Notes: generated by a model not told the origin, from the letters alone. Numbered from the stretch's first letter, positions 8,540 through 17,190 are shown. The stretch: DNA of 64,000 nucleotides from Paenibacillus sp. PvR098 (GCF_017833255.1 NZ_JAFIBU010000001.1:4231501-4295500); one strand, 5' to 3'. Numbers and translations are program-made.

Positions 8540-9520
8540 CTATCTTCTGTATGAATTATCCAAGGAATAATTACAGCCGCTTGCGCTGCAAGGGCAAATG
8601 ATCCATTTACATGTACTGCAATTAAGATAGCGAATAGAATCAATGCTCGCCTTACAGCTCCAACAGTGTGTATTAGTTTTACTGGAAAGTATCCGGAGCA
8701 TACCTGCATTATTGCTAGCAAGCGCAGCACTTCTCGCGGTTTCCCCCTGGTTATTCTGTCGATCGATATTCGCGCCCGCCAGAATGAGTTCATACACCAT
8801 TTTGGAATGACCGGCTTTGACTGCATGCATAAGGGCACTCGTACCCTCCGCATCAACCAAATTAGGACCGATTCCTTTTCTGATGAACATCAGAACCATC
8901 GAAATGGAATCCGTTCATAACCGCATTCACAAATGCATGATACGTCTCCTGTAAGTTTACAAAGCGTATCAATGCTTCCACTACTTGAATTAATCGACGT
9001 TCCACTGCAACGGAGAACGGATTTTGCCCATTTTTTAGTTTGGAATGCGGGTCGGCCCCGTACTTTTAGAGCAGTGAGGCCATATCGGATTGACTTTTTT
9101 GCAAGGAAGTCAGGAAGGCTTGGTTCATGTGTTCCTGCCCAATACTTTTTTCGAGCAATTTCTCGACCAACGCAGTCATTCGGTACTCAATAGCTAATTG
9201 AAAGGCCGATTGTCCAAACCCATTTTTGGTTTCCGAATCTGCTCCGTGATCCAATAGGAGAAGAGCTAGCTGCTCATTCTTTTTAGTGATCGCTTCGAGT
9301 AATGCTTTGTCCAGCTCTTGCAACTGTTTGCCATGAACAATAAAATATTCCGCAATGGAGTCCATCCCCAAGGATATTGTCTTTAGCAATGGAGAATTCC
9401 ATGAATGGCTTCCTTGATCCGGATCAATATCAAGCTCAATCAACAATTGTATCATATCCAATTGTTTAGTGCCGATGGCCGCAGTGAACAACTGACTTCC
9501 GCTGCTAGATCAGTCCTCAT
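8540..9520 (-). pseudogene. Ankyrin-repeat protein, multiply disrupted
   Basis: Ankyrin repeats are clear: LALLLLDHGADSETKNGFGQSAFQLAIEYRMTALVEKLLEK in the upstream part and NLVDAEGTSALMHAVKAGHSKMVYELILAGANIDRQNNQGE in the downstream part. Probable start is ATG at 9520, overlapping the preceding stop (ATGA). Lesions: a 1-base change shortly after the start (frame MRTDLAAE shifts into QLFTAAIGTKQ); an in-frame TAA at about 9066-9068, probably TTA originally, since KYGADPHSKLKNGQNPFSVAVE continues in frame; and a frameshift near 8900. The C-terminal part ends in a Cys-containing tail (CWSCKASIDSIRYLNCSTCKWIICPC). The function was probably protein interaction; it is no longer expressed as one protein. 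Confidence 0.75.
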
Positions 9521-9659
9521 TTGCCAGGCATGACCTCCAGACCGCTCTCTTTCGCTGTGAGGTTAATCTCTGGATTGGTAATAAGGCTTTGAACGGTGAT
9601 TTACTTTCATGGTTTACGTCTGCTTGTGATTTTTCTTGTAATGTGGATAAAATAATCAT
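9517..9659 (-). pseudogene. Short coding remnant upstream of the ankyrin gene
   Basis: From ATG at 9659 the frame reads IILSTLQEKSQADVNHESKSPFKAL. A one-base shift then leads to ITNPEINLTAKESGLEVMPGK and a TGA that overlaps the ankyrin start. This looks like the end of a gene once translationally coupled to the ankyrin gene. I do not recognise the family. Confidence 0.35.
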
Positions 9660-9735
9660 ATAAAATGGTTATGTAGAAGTTGTGATCGACCTTAGGCAAA
9701 AGTGGACGACTCATCGCGCAGATGATAAATACGAT

Positions 9736-9772
9736 TTGACTTTACGTAGTGTAATATTCTACGATTTGTAGT
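9736..9772 (+). promoter_or_regulatory. Promoter and autoregulatory operator of blaI-like gene
   Basis: TTGACT (9736-9741), 18-bp spacer, TACGAT (9760-9765) within TCTACG-ATT-TGTAGT (9758-9772). A second partial dyad CGTAG-N9-CTACG overlaps it upstream (about 9745-9763). The arrangement matches the operator at 7667 and predicts self-repression. Confidence 0.75.
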
Positions 9773-9791
9773 GCGAGGGGTGGGATAAGAT

Positions 9792-10223
9792 ATGAAAGTG
9801 AAAAAATATAATGTGAATGAAGAAGGGCTGAATCATTTTTTCGGTCCGCTAGAGGCCAGGATTATGGAATTGCTCTGGTCTTCCGAAGGATTGACCGTGA
9901 AAGAAGTGCAATCGATTGTCAATGAAGAGCACCCCATCACATTCAATGCCGTCATGACGGTAATGAATCGATTAATTGAGAAGGGCCATCTCAAAAAACA
10001 ATCTTCCGGACGCGGCAGAGGAAGAGTTTCTTGTTATTCGACTATACAGACCAAAGAACAATTCATAGCGGAGCAAACCAAAGCGGTTACGGAGGGACTC
10101 ATTCAAGAATATGGGGATCTTGTGGTGAATCATATGGTTGATGCTCTGGAGAACGCTGACCCCGAATTGATTGCCAGGCTTCAAGAGAAAATAAGTGCAA
10201 TACAAAGCAGGAAACCAAGATGA
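9792..10223 (+). CDS. blaI: BlaI/MecI/CopY-family repressor
   Basis: DNA-binding repressor of 143 residues, a dimer in this family. The winged helix occupies residues 15-85: PLEARIMELLWSSEGLTVKEVQSIVNEE, then TFNAVMTVMNRLIEKGHLKKQSSGRGR, the hallmark BlaI recognition helix and wing. Residues 90-143 are the helical dimerisation and cleavage-prone part. The start ATG follows GAGGGGTGGGATAAGAT. Its stop overlaps the start of the M56 protease gene (ATGA, 10220-10223), so the pair is co-translated. Dyads of the expected TACA/TGTA type sit on its own promoter and on nearby promoters, suggesting a local regulon. No beta-lactamase gene is in the window, so a copper or redox signal is more likely than penicillin. 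Confidence 0.92.
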   Translation: MKVKKYNVNEEGLNHFFGPLEARIMELLWSSEGLTVKEVQSIVNEEHPITFNAVMTVMNRLIEKGHLKKQSSGRGRGRVSCYSTIQTKEQFIAEQTKAVTEGLIQEYGDLVVNHMVDALENADPELIARLQEKISAIQSRKPR

Positions 10224-11086
10224 ATATAATAGAAACGAAATGGAAGCCTAAACTGATCATTGTGTTTACGCTGCTGTTGAGTGTTCTCTTATTATCGCAA
10301 ATGGGGCTTTTCATAGCTCATGAGGTATGGAATGTGGAATACCAATGGAATGTGTTCCAATATTGCCTTTCCGTAGTGAGTGAAAACTCGATTGGACATA
10401 TAATCACCAAAGTTCTATTCTTTATGGTCATCTTGTACACCGTAACAAGAATGATATGGCGGGCCTTTAAGCAATGGTATTTCTCGGAAAAATGGCAGCG
10501 TATATTTCAGTCCAAAAAACATCACAAATTGACCAAAAAACTGAATTACAAGTACCGTCATTGGAAGGTTCATTTTCTCGTTGTTAACGACACGTCGTTT
10601 ATTGCTTTGACCATGGGGCTCGTACGTCCCCAAATCATTGTGTCGACGGCCGTATTAACTTCATTCTCACCCAAAGAAGTGGATGTCATTCTGCAGCATG
10701 AACGATACCACTGTATCCATCATGATCCGCTCAAAATTTTCTTATCTACTTTACTTGTAGATGGGTTGGGGTATGTCCCGATGTTTAAAGCGTTCCATCA
10801 ATACTACAAGACGCTAAAGGAAGTATTGGCCGATCGTTATGTTTTGAGTAAGACAGGCTCTGAATATGAATTAGGGAATGTTCTATTAAGGCTCTCACGA
10901 ATTCGAACAGTTACCTATCCAGGTGTTGGTGTTTACTTCGCAGATGTGGCCATCAACTACAGGATTAATCAGGTACTGTACCCCGACAAATCGGTGCATA
11001 TCCCGTTTCTTCAATTCAGACCTGCACTCGTTTCCATGTTTATCGTGCTAATTATGCCAAGTGTTGTATTGGGCGGATGTTCATAG
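10220..11086 (+). CDS. BlaR1-like M56 membrane metallopeptidase
   Basis: Integral membrane zinc protease of 288 residues, the partner that inactivates BlaI-type repressors. Hydrophobic segments lie near residues 9-32 and 60-80, and a last one near 268-287 (LVSMFIVLIMPSVVLGGCS). The zinc motif HERYH lies in DVILQHERYHCIHHDPLK near 160, with the downstream glutamate probably in LKEVLADRY near 206. The penicillin-binding sensor domain of classical BlaR1/MecR1 is absent. The protein ends a few residues after the last membrane helix, like the short BlaR homologue beside mycobacterial BlaI. The signal must be sensed within the membrane or by another protein. Confidence 0.88.
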   Translation: MNIIETKWKPKLIIVFTLLLSVLLLSQMGLFIAHEVWNVEYQWNVFQYCLSVVSENSIGHIITKVLFFMVILYTVTRMIWRAFKQWYFSEKWQRIFQSKKHHKLTKKLNYKYRHWKVHFLVVNDTSFIALTMGLVRPQIIVSTAVLTSFSPKEVDVILQHERYHCIHHDPLKIFLSTLLVDGLGYVPMFKAFHQYYKTLKEVLADRYVLSKTGSEYELGNVLLRLSRIRTVTYPGVGVYFADVAINYRINQVLYPDKSVHIPFLQFRPALVSMFIVLIMPSVVLGGCS

Positions 11087-11100
11087 TCTGGCACATAGAT

Positions 11101-11142
11101 AATCCCGGTTAGAGTACGTGATGTACTTTAGCCGGGATTTTT
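11101..11142 (+). terminator. blaI-M56 operon terminator
   Basis: AATCCCGGTTAGAGTAC (11101-11117) pairs with GTACTTTAGCCGGGATT (11123-11139) with a G-T pair, followed by T-run. Confidence 0.93.
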
Positions 11143-11206
11143 AGTCTTTTTTGGTTAGACACAGGTAATAAAAAACGCCACACATGTGTGGCGTACATAT
11201 CCTTGA

Positions 11207-11548
11207 TTAGGCAACCATCTTGCGGCAGGCTTCTGCGCACTTTCTGCACATCTCAGCACATTCCTTACAATGATCATCCTCGAAATGATCGCAGTGTTCC
11301 GCGCAATGCTCGCATACACTCGCACACAACTCACAAATTGCTTTTGCATTCATACTGTTGCGGGCCATGTGTTGTGAAGCCAGTGAGCAGAGATCCGCAC
11401 ATTCACGGAGCATGCTGATACAGTGGACTCTTGCTTGGACATCGGGTTCCTGTAAACAGGCGGTGAAGCATTGTTCACATGCTTTCATGCAAGCAAAGCA
11501 GGCGTCGATGCATTGTTGAAGATGTTGCGGAATCACATACGTGTTCAT
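11207..11548 (-). CDS. Cys-rich four-helix-bundle copper-binding protein
   Basis: Small cytosolic protein of 113 residues with about 19 cysteines in helical spacing (CIDACFACMKACEQC, CELCASVCEHCAEHC, CKECAEMCRKCAEACRK). This is the DUF326/Csp-like pattern, in which cysteines line the core of a four-helix bundle and hold many Cu(I) ions. There is no signal peptide, so it resembles the cytosolic Csp3 group. The ATG follows AAAGGAGGC. A BlaI-type dyad lies just upstream, and copZ-copA lie about 1 kb away, so a role in copper storage or buffering is likely. Family assignment is strong; metal specificity is inferred. Confidence 0.88.
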   Translation of the reverse strand: MNTYVIPQHLQQCIDACFACMKACEQCFTACLQEPDVQARVHCISMLRECADLCSLASQHMARNSMNAKAICELCASVCEHCAEHCDHFEDDHCKECAEMCRKCAEACRKMVA

Positions 11549-11568
11549 AAATAGCCTCCTTTAATTTA

Positions 11569-11604
11569 ACTACACATTGTAGTGTCATATCTTTCTTAAA
11601 CAAA
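11569..11604 (-). promoter_or_regulatory. Promoter with BlaI-type operator for the Cys-rich gene
   Basis: On the minus strand the dyad is ACTACA-ATG-TGTAGT (11569-11583), with TACAAT as -10 (11576-11581) and TTTGTT as -35 (11599-11604), spacer 17. Same architecture as at 7667. Confidence 0.72.
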
Positions 11605-11686
11605 GTATAGGGACATGAAACATGACGCAGTTCTCTTTTGAAAGCCATTGGCTTATGGATAAGATGCGAACTTGGATTAGGGATGA

Positions 11687-12331
11687 TTATCGTGCCTTTT
11701 CCTTTTTTACTTTCCATTTCATTAAGAATGGAGTTTTTTGCTCGTTCCCCACCCATTTGGTTACTCGTATCATGAAAGACGCTTGTCTGTCTGTTTCTGG
11801 ATTCGTTTGGAGGAGAGATTGAACTTCTTTATTTAGTGCTTCTTCCCCTCTTATGTAATGAAGATGCCACGGTAGAAATACATGAAAGAACAGAAAATAA
11901 AAAGGTATCGAATACCATACATGCCAGCCCTTTTGAATAAGGAAGCCCGCTTTTACTAAAAGGTACTCGAATACTAGGGAGAATCCAACGAATAGGCTGG
12001 TGAGAATCCATTTATTTCGGGTTGTAACAAAATTTAAATACAATAAGGCAATGGAAGGTGGGGCAAGAGTAAACATGAATAAGTCAGGAATACCGCCAAT
12101 CGAGGGATCTCCTGAATCGAGCAAGTCCAGTTGAAAAAAGAAAATAATATTCCCGATCCAGGCTAACAACCCCACAACTCCAAAGGTGATATACCATTCT
12201 CTCCAGGTAAGCTTTCTTTTGAACACGATGGAGCTCAGAAATAAAATGGTTCCACCAATATAAACAAGCCAAGCCCCTTTTGCGTGCAAATCTAACCGCT
12301 GTAACACAGCTCCCCAGTAGTTCATTGTCAT
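11687..12331 (-). CDS. CBO0543-like multi-pass membrane protein
   Basis: About 214 residues with six hydrophobic segments (for example GAWLVYIGGTILFLSSIVF, YITFGVVGLLAWIGNIIFFF, WYSIPFYFLFFHVFLPWHLHY) and a positively charged tail. The protein opens MTMNYWGAVLQRLDLHAKG, typical of the uncharacterised CBO0543 family of Firmicutes. ATG at 12331 is preferred over a longer frame because GGAAGGG precedes it and the longer start would overlap a candidate operator. No enzymatic motif is seen. Its place in the copper/redox block and the half-conserved BlaI dyad upstream suggest co-regulation, but its role is unknown. Confidence 0.68.
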   Translation of the reverse strand: MTMNYWGAVLQRLDLHAKGAWLVYIGGTILFLSSIVFKRKLTWREWYITFGVVGLLAWIGNIIFFFQLDLLDSGDPSIGGIPDLFMFTLAPPSIALLYLNFVTTRNKWILTSLFVGFSLVFEYLLVKAGFLIQKGWHVWYSIPFYFLFFHVFLPWHLHYIRGEEALNKEVQSLLQTNPETDRQASFMIRVTKWVGNEQKTPFLMKWKVKKEKAR

Positions 12332-12370
12332 AATCCCTTCCAATATGGTTCTTGTAGGTTTAATTTGCCC

Positions 12371-12385
12371 ACTACAAATCGCTCT
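12371..12385 (-). promoter_or_regulatory. Degenerate BlaI-type half-site
   Basis: Read on the minus strand the site is AGAGCG-ATT-TGTAGT. The last 11 bases match the blaI operator (CGATTTGTAGT) but the first arm is degenerate and no clear -35 is seen. Confidence 0.4.
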
Positions 12386-12476
12386 ATTCACTAAGTATGA
12401 AAAGTGGTTAATTTATGGTATGGAGTGCACATGAAGCCTTCATTTGTGGGGAATGGTAAAAGAAAGAAAAAGAACG

Positions 12477-12505
12477 TTGACAAATATACTATAGGGGGGT
12501 ATACT
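12477..12505 (+). promoter_or_regulatory. copZ promoter with CsoR-type operator
   Basis: TTGACA (12477-12482), 17-bp spacer, TATACT (12500-12505). The spacer and -10 form the pseudo-dyad ATACTATAGGGGGGTATACT, with the G-tract core flanked by TATA arms. This is the classic form of CsoR operators, where Cu(I) releases the repressor. csoR itself is not in the window. Confidence 0.85.
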
Positions 12506-12560
12506 AAAATCATTAACCGATAACCTTTAACATCATTATATATAAAAGGAGAATTGAGCC

Positions 12561-12761
12561 ATGACGAATGTTACATTAAAAGTAGAAGGAATGTCTTGCG
12601 GACATTGCGTGAATTCTGTTGAAGGAGCGATCAAGGAATTAGGAGCACAAGGAAAAGTGGATCTGACTAACCGTATCGTTTCCGTTGAATTTGATGAGAC
12701 CCAATTAACGCTGGAGAGAATTAAAGAAGCGATTGAAGAGCAGGGGTACTCGGTTCAATAA
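12561..12761 (+). CDS. copZ: Copper chaperone CopZ
   Basis: Cytosolic Atx1-like chaperone of 66 residues that delivers Cu(I) to CopA. It is a single heavy-metal-associated domain with metal-binding GMSCGHC (residues 10-16) and the ferredoxin-like beta-alpha-beta pattern (VDLTNRIVSVEFDETQLTLERIKEAIEEQGY). AAAAGGAG precedes the ATG. It lies 48 bases before copA in one operon under the CsoR-type promoter. Confidence 0.95.
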   Translation: MTNVTLKVEGMSCGHCVNSVEGAIKELGAQGKVDLTNRIVSVEFDETQLTLERIKEAIEEQGYSVQ

Positions 12762-12809
12762 TAGAATGACCTGAGCGTCTGAGAAAGGTTAACGGAGAGG
12801 GTGTTGAGC

Positions 12810-15239
12810 GTGGATTCTGCAAGTGCCGGAACGAAGCAAGCCTCATTACAAATCACAGGTATGACCTGCGCCGCTTGCGCCAATCGGATTGAAAAAGGGT
12901 TGAGCAAAATCGAAGGCGTTGAGGGAGCGAATGTCAACTTTGCGCTGGAGAGAGCTACCGTTTCTTATGACCCGCAAAAAGTCGATATCAACCAAATGGA
13001 GCAAAGCATCCGGAAGCTTGGTTATGATACGGCCAAAGAATCGGCGGAGCTGCAGCTGGAAGGCATGACTTGCGCCGCCTGCGCGGTGAGAATTGAAAAG
13101 GGATTAAATAAACTGGAGGGCGTCACGAAAGCCACTGTCAACTTTGCGATGGAGACGGCTCATGTGGAATATAATCCGGTTGAAGTGTCCATAACGGATA
13201 TGCAGAAGAAAGTAGAAAAGCTTGGCTACAAGGCAGTTCCTAAGCAGGAGGAGTCTGACTCCGGGACGCGCCGTCAGAAGGAACTCGCACGGCAGAAGCT
13301 GACATTACTCATTTCCGCCGTCCTGTCCCTTCCGCTGCTGTGGTCTATGGTAAGTCACTTTTCTTTCACTTCGTGGATTTGGATGCCTGAGCTTTTTATG
13401 AATCCTTGGTTCCAATTGGCTCTTGCGACACCGGTCCAATTCATTATCGGTAAACCATTTTATGTCGGTGCCTATAAAGCCCTTCGTAACAAAAGCGCCA
13501 ATATGGATGTGCTCATTGCTCTGGGAACCTCGGCGGCTTATTTTTACAGCTTGTATTTGACGATCGATTGGGCATCCAATGCCCATGCCGGACACCACGG
13601 TCCAGCTATGTACTATGAGACAAGCGCCGTACTCATCACGCTGGTCATTCTGGGCAAGCTGTTTGAAACATTGGCCAAAGGCCGTACTTCCGAGGCAATT
13701 AAGACACTTATGGGACTGCAGGCCAAGACGGCGTTGGTCGTCCGTAACGGGCAGGAGATGCATATTCCCGTTGAGGAAGTAACTTTCGGCGATATGGTAT
13801 TGGTAAAGCCCGGTGAAAAAGTGCCGGTTGACGGTGAAGTGATCGAGGGGATATCGTCCGTAGATGAATCGATGCTTACGGGAGAAAGCCTTCCCGTTGA
13901 AAAAAGAGCAGGGGACCGTGTAATCGGAGCAACAATGAACAAAAACGGTATGCTTCAAATTAAAGCAACGCGGGTCGGCAAGGAAACAGCGCTCGCTCAA
14001 ATCATTAAAGTGGTGGAGGAAGCGCAGGGCTCAAAGGCGCCGATTCAGCGTGTGGCAGACGTCATCTCCGGTATTTTTGTTCCGATTGTTGTCGGAATTG
14101 CGATCATCGCTTTCGTTGTTTGGTACCTTTGGGTGGAACCTGGGAACTTTGCCGGGGCATTGGAGAAAGCCATTGCGGTACTGGTGATTGCTTGTCCTTG
14201 TGCGCTCGGACTCGCAACGCCTACGTCTATTATGGCCGGTTCCGGCCGCGCAGCTGAGCTTGGGATTTTGTTCAAGGGCGGAGAGCATTTGGAGTCGACG
14301 CATCGGATTGAGACCATTGTTCTGGATAAAACAGGTACGGTGACACATGGCAAACCGGAGCTTACAGATGTGATTCCAGCAGGCATCGATGAAATGACCT
14401 TCTTGAAGCTGGTGGGAGCCGCCGAGAAAAATTCCGAGCATCCGCTTGCTGAGGCCATCGTTTCGGGTATTGCAGCCAAAGGGATCTCTTTCTCCGAGAC
14501 CGATGAGTTCGAAGCGATTCCCGGTTACGGTATTCGAGCCGTAGTGGAAGGCAAAGAAGTATTGGCGGGAACCCGAAAGCTGATGGCTAAATACGATGTT
14601 TCGATCGAACCGGTGTTGGAAACGATGGTGAAGCTGGAGCAGTCAGGCAAAACGGCGATGCTCGTTTCCGTTGATCGGCAGTATGCGGGGCTTGTTGCTG
14701 TGGCGGATACGGTTAAGGAGACGTCTAAAGAAGCGGTCGCCCGATTAAAGCAAATGGGAATTCAGGTGATTATGATTACCGGCGACAATGAGCGTACGGC
14801 TAACGCGATTGCGAAGCAGGTAGGGATAGATCATGTATTGGCGGAAGTGCTGCCCGAAGGGAAAGCACAGGAAGTGAAGAAGCTTCAGGATCAAGGCAGG
14901 AAGGTGGCTATGGTCGGGGACGGTATCAATGATGCACCGGCGCTCGCGGTTGCAGACATCGGAATGGCCATCGGAACAGGGACGGACGTGGCTATGGAAG
15001 CGGCGGATGTCACTCTCATGCGCGGTGATTTGAACAGTATAGCGGACGCGATGGCAATGAGCAGAAAAACGATGGCCAACATCCGGCAAAATTTGTTCTG
15101 GGCTCTCGCTTACAATACGCTGGGTATCCCCATTGCAGCCATAGGTCTATTAGCTCCTTGGGTCGCTGGTGCAGCCATGGCCTTAAGCTCGGTATCTGTT
15201 GTTCTTAATGCACTGCGTTTGCAACGAGTCAAAGTATAA
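12810..15239 (+). CDS. copA: Copper-exporting P1B-type ATPase
   Basis: Inner-membrane Cu(I) efflux pump of about 809 residues. It has two N-terminal HMA domains ([13 protein letters not shown] near 20 and [13 protein letters not shown] near 87) and eight membrane helices. Other motifs are the TGES actuator motif near 357, the transmembrane CPC metal site ([13 protein letters not shown] near 462), the phosphorylation loop DKTGT near 506, the HP locus (SEHPLAE) and [10 protein letters not shown] near 704. GTG at 12810 is chosen because GGAGAGG (12794-12800) is 9 bases away, whereas the GTG at 12801 would touch it. It follows copZ and ends in a strong terminator. Complete and apparently functional. 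Confidence 0.96.
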   Translation: MDSASAGTKQASLQITGMTCAACANRIEKGLSKIEGVEGANVNFALERATVSYDPQKVDINQMEQSIRKLGYDTAKESAELQLEGMTCAACAVRIEKGLNKLEGVTKATVNFAMETAHVEYNPVEVSITDMQKKVEKLGYKAVPKQEESDSGTRRQKELARQKLTLLISAVLSLPLLWSMVSHFSFTSWIWMPELFMNPWFQLALATPVQFIIGKPFYVGAYKALRNKSANMDVLIALGTSAAYFYSLYLTIDWASNAHAGHHGPAMYYETSAVLITLVILGKLFETLAKGRTSEAIKTLMGLQAKTALVVRNGQEMHIPVEEVTFGDMVLVKPGEKVPVDGEVIEGISSVDESMLTGESLPVEKRAGDRVIGATMNKNGMLQIKATRVGKETALAQIIKVVEEAQGSKAPIQRVADVISGIFVPIVVGIAIIAFVVWYLWVEPGNFAGALEKAIAVLVIACPCALGLATPTSIMAGSGRAAELGILFKGGEHLESTHRIETIVLDKTGTVTHGKPELTDVIPAGIDEMTFLKLVGAAEKNSEHPLAEAIVSGIAAKGISFSETDEFEAIPGYGIRAVVEGKEVLAGTRKLMAKYDVSIEPVLETMVKLEQSGKTAMLVSVDRQYAGLVAVADTVKETSKEAVARLKQMGIQVIMITGDNERTANAIAKQVGIDHVLAEVLPEGKAQEVKKLQDQGRKVAMVGDGINDAPALAVADIGMAIGTGTDVAMEAADVTLMRGDLNSIADAMAMSRKTMANIRQNLFWALAYNTLGIPIAAIGLLAPWVAGAAMALSSVSVVLNALRLQRVKV

Positions 15240-15255
15240 TCGGCCAAAAGATTCC

Positions 15256-15299
15256 AAAGCCCCAAAGCACCTTTTAAAACACAGGTGTTTTGGGGCTTT
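15256..15299. terminator. copA terminator
   Basis: AAAGCCCCAAAGCACC (15256-15271) pairs with GGTGTTTTGGGGCTTT (15284-15299) with one or two G-T pairs. It lies between convergent genes and can serve the NlpC gene as well. Confidence 0.9.
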
Positions 15300-15317
15300 C
15301 CGTTTTACAGTGAACGT

Positions 15318-15791
15318 TTATTTCGAATTAGCCATCATATGTTGATATTGGTTGTCCGAGACAACCCTACGGGCGGTAAAATAGCGTTGGTCATAATAAG
15401 ACTCGCTCAATTTGCTGATGCTAACCCCTTTTTTGCTGGCGGAGTGAGCGAATTTGCCGTTACCCACATATATGCCTGCATGTGAAATGTTTTTGCCGTT
15501 AATATTAAAAAATACCAGATCGCCAGGACGGAGATTATTTTTACTCACCCATACTCCTTCATTGGCTTGTGTTCTCGAAGTGCGCGGCAGATCAATGCCG
15601 AAGTGGTCATATACGGTGATAATAAAGCCCGAGCAGTCAAATCCGGTTGCTTTGGATGTCCCGCCCCATTGATATCGGGTACCTAGGAGATCTTCTACAG
15701 AGTCATTCAAAGAAGAACTGGCGGAAGCGGTTCCTGCTCCGATAGAAAAAAATAACACGGCTCCTGACAAAAACAACGACAACTTTCTCAA
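15318..15791 (-). CDS. Secreted NlpC/P60 cell-wall endopeptidase
   Basis: Exported peptidase of 157 residues, expected to cleave gamma-D-Glu-diaminopimelate bonds in peptidoglycan stem peptides. A signal peptide (LSLFLSGAVLFFSIGAGTASA) is followed directly by one NlpC/P60 domain with no SH3 or LysM wall-binding domain. Catalytic Cys is in GFDCSGF (about 53), and the general base His in ISHAGIYVGNGKF (about 103), followed by a third polar residue in FAHSASKKG. The compact one-domain form resembles small Bacillus/Paenibacillus hydrolases. A BlaI-like dyad at 15934 lies about 140 bases upstream. Start supported by GGAGCAAT-type spacing. Confidence 0.9.
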   Translation of the reverse strand: MRKLSLFLSGAVLFFSIGAGTASASSSLNDSVEDLLGTRYQWGGTSKATGFDCSGFIITVYDHFGIDLPRTSRTQANEGVWVSKNNLRPGDLVFFNINGKNISHAGIYVGNGKFAHSASKKGVSISKLSESYYDQRYFTARRVVSDNQYQHMMANSK

Positions 15792-15933
15792 AGCGATATT
15801 GCTCCTTCCGGTGCCTACGAGGTTAGCTGGAGGGTTTGGTAGAAGGTTCCCCTATGATCCCTGTCATCCGAGATCAATTCACCCGAGTATGGATCCCCCG
15901 TTTTCCAATAGGAAATTCGGCATTGTTTTTAAA

Positions 15934-15948
15934 ACTACTCTCTGTAGT
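15934..15948. promoter_or_regulatory. BlaI-type dyad between NlpC and Rieske remnants
   Basis: ACTACT-CTC-TGTAGT differs from the perfect dyad by one arm base. It lies between two divergent transcription units (NlpC gene at 15791 and the Rieske pseudogene at 16088). No well-matched -10/-35 pair surrounds it, so which unit it would control is unclear. Confidence 0.5.
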
Positions 15949-16087
15949 TAGATGAATTTCGCTAAAATCCTTCCTTGTCACAAAATATTCAAAACATTGT
16001 GTCATCATATTGATTCATACATTCTTCACAGCTCCTACAAATCTATGGTTTATAATAGTACATATCTTATTATCTTAAGGGGTGATC

Positions 16088-16428
16088 ATGATAGAACGTA
16101 TAAAAGCGGCCAAGATCAGTCGAAGAAGATTTTTAGGTTCAACGGGAAAGCTCGTGCTAGGCATTGTTGGGGTGGAGGCTGCCGCAGGAGGATTATTTTA
16201 TCACGCCGCCAAATCGAACAAAGGGGAGCAAGAAGAGCAGTCCGGGGAGAAACCGGGAAATATTGTGCTGCTCGGGGATAAAACCAAATTGGGCCATATC
16301 GTGGAGAATTTGATTCCAAAGGAAACCATATCGGCGGACCGCCGCCGCGGCCAATGGATGTATTTGAGCCTATGGAGAGAGAAGGGCAAGTGTATATCGA
16401 TATTTTTAACGCAGTGAAAAGAGGGTAA
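16088..16428 (+). pseudogene. Rieske-type iron-sulfur protein with cluster domain deleted
   Basis: The N-terminus is a twin-arginine signal (KISRRRFLGSTGKLVLGIVG), followed by GEKPGNIVLLGDKTKL. The frame then shifts: from 16288 another frame reads GPYRGEFDSKGNHIGGPPPRPMDVF and EPMEREGQVYIDIFNAVKRG, ending TAA at 16426-16428. That is the C-terminal part of a Rieske domain, where CPxHGxxFD normally supplies the second Cys-x-x-His pair and GPPPRP follows. The first cluster motif and about 60 residues are missing, and the second Cys and His have changed. The intact protein would have been a QcrA-like membrane-anchored 2Fe-2S protein. Confidence 0.72.
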
Positions 16429-16460
16429 ATTCGTGAACGTATGGATCGGTTGGCACAAAG

Positions 16461-16498
16461 AATGATCTGCAATCCATCATGGGCTGCGGATCATTTTA
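16461..16498 (+). terminator. Terminator after Rieske remnant
   Basis: AATGATCTGCA (16461-16471) pairs with TGCGGATCATT (16485-16495) with one wobble pair, followed by a short T-rich tail. Confidence 0.75.
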
Positions 16499-16661
16499 TT
16501 TGGGTTACTAAAATTACAAAAGTGCTTTACAAAAGTTGAATTATCTTACGTTGAATACGAAAAACCACATCGGTTATCCAATTCGCTATAATCAAAAATG
16601 TAACCGTTATCAATTGGAAGAGTCCTAATCATATTGCTCAAGAGAAGGAGGAACGACGCAG

Positions 16662-17186
16662 ATGATCTTTTCGCTAGGCGAATATAAGCCGCAGTTGAAT
16701 CCTACTGCATACATTGCCCCGGGAGCGCATTTAATCGGAAATATTACTATGGGTGCGGAGTCAAGCGTATGGTTCAATGCGGTGCTTCGCGGTGATAACG
16801 CGCCGATCATCATCGGCGAGCGAACGAATATCCAAGACGGCTCCACGCTTCATGTGGACCCCGGAGTACCTTTGCATATCGGAGAGCAGGTATCCATAGG
16901 TCATAACGTGATTCTGCACGGCTGTACGATCCATGATGGGGCATTGATCGGGATGGGCTCCATTGTGATGAACCATGCAGAAATCGGAGAACAAGCATTG
17001 ATTGCCGCTGGCACCTTAATTCCGGAAAACAAAAAAATTCCACCCCGTGTTTTGGTTATGGGTTCTCCAGGAAAAGTCGTCCGGGAGCTCAATGAGCAGG
17101 ATTTGCAAATGCTTCAATTCGTGTCCGAGCATTATGTCGGACAGAGCCGAAGATATTTGGAAGCCAAAATATTAGCCTATGAGTAA
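16662..17186 (+). CDS. Gamma-class carbonic anhydrase family protein
   Basis: Left-handed beta-helix trimer protein of 174 residues (YrdA/PaaY type). Hexapeptide repeats run through the middle (LIGNITMG, ADVW-like SVWFNAVLRGD, IIGERTNIQDG, IGEQVSIGHN, ALIGMGSIV). Three metal-ligand histidines are in place: TLHVDPG (about 66), then SIGHNVILHGC (about 84 and 89). These ligands indicate a zinc or iron site for CO2 hydration. Some relatives act on acyl-CoA or carnitine metabolism instead, which is relevant because the CoA-transferase operon lies nearby. The ATG follows GAGAAGGAGGAACGACGCAG. Convergent with, and 4 bases from, the response regulator gene. Confidence 0.88.
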   Translation: MIFSLGEYKPQLNPTAYIAPGAHLIGNITMGAESSVWFNAVLRGDNAPIIIGERTNIQDGSTLHVDPGVPLHIGEQVSIGHNVILHGCTIHDGALIGMGSIVMNHAEIGEQALIAAGTLIPENKKIPPRVLVMGSPGKVVRELNEQDLQMLQFVSEHYVGQSRRYLEAKILAYE

Positions 17187-17190
17187 ACGC

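Noticed and set aside
9792-11086. Beta-lactam resistance operon
   Set aside because: No beta-lactamase or alternative penicillin-binding protein gene in the window and no penicillin-binding sensor in the M56 protein.
13305-14479. Several open frames antisense to copA
   Set aside because: They are low-complexity His/Cys-rich shadows of copA codons without start signals.
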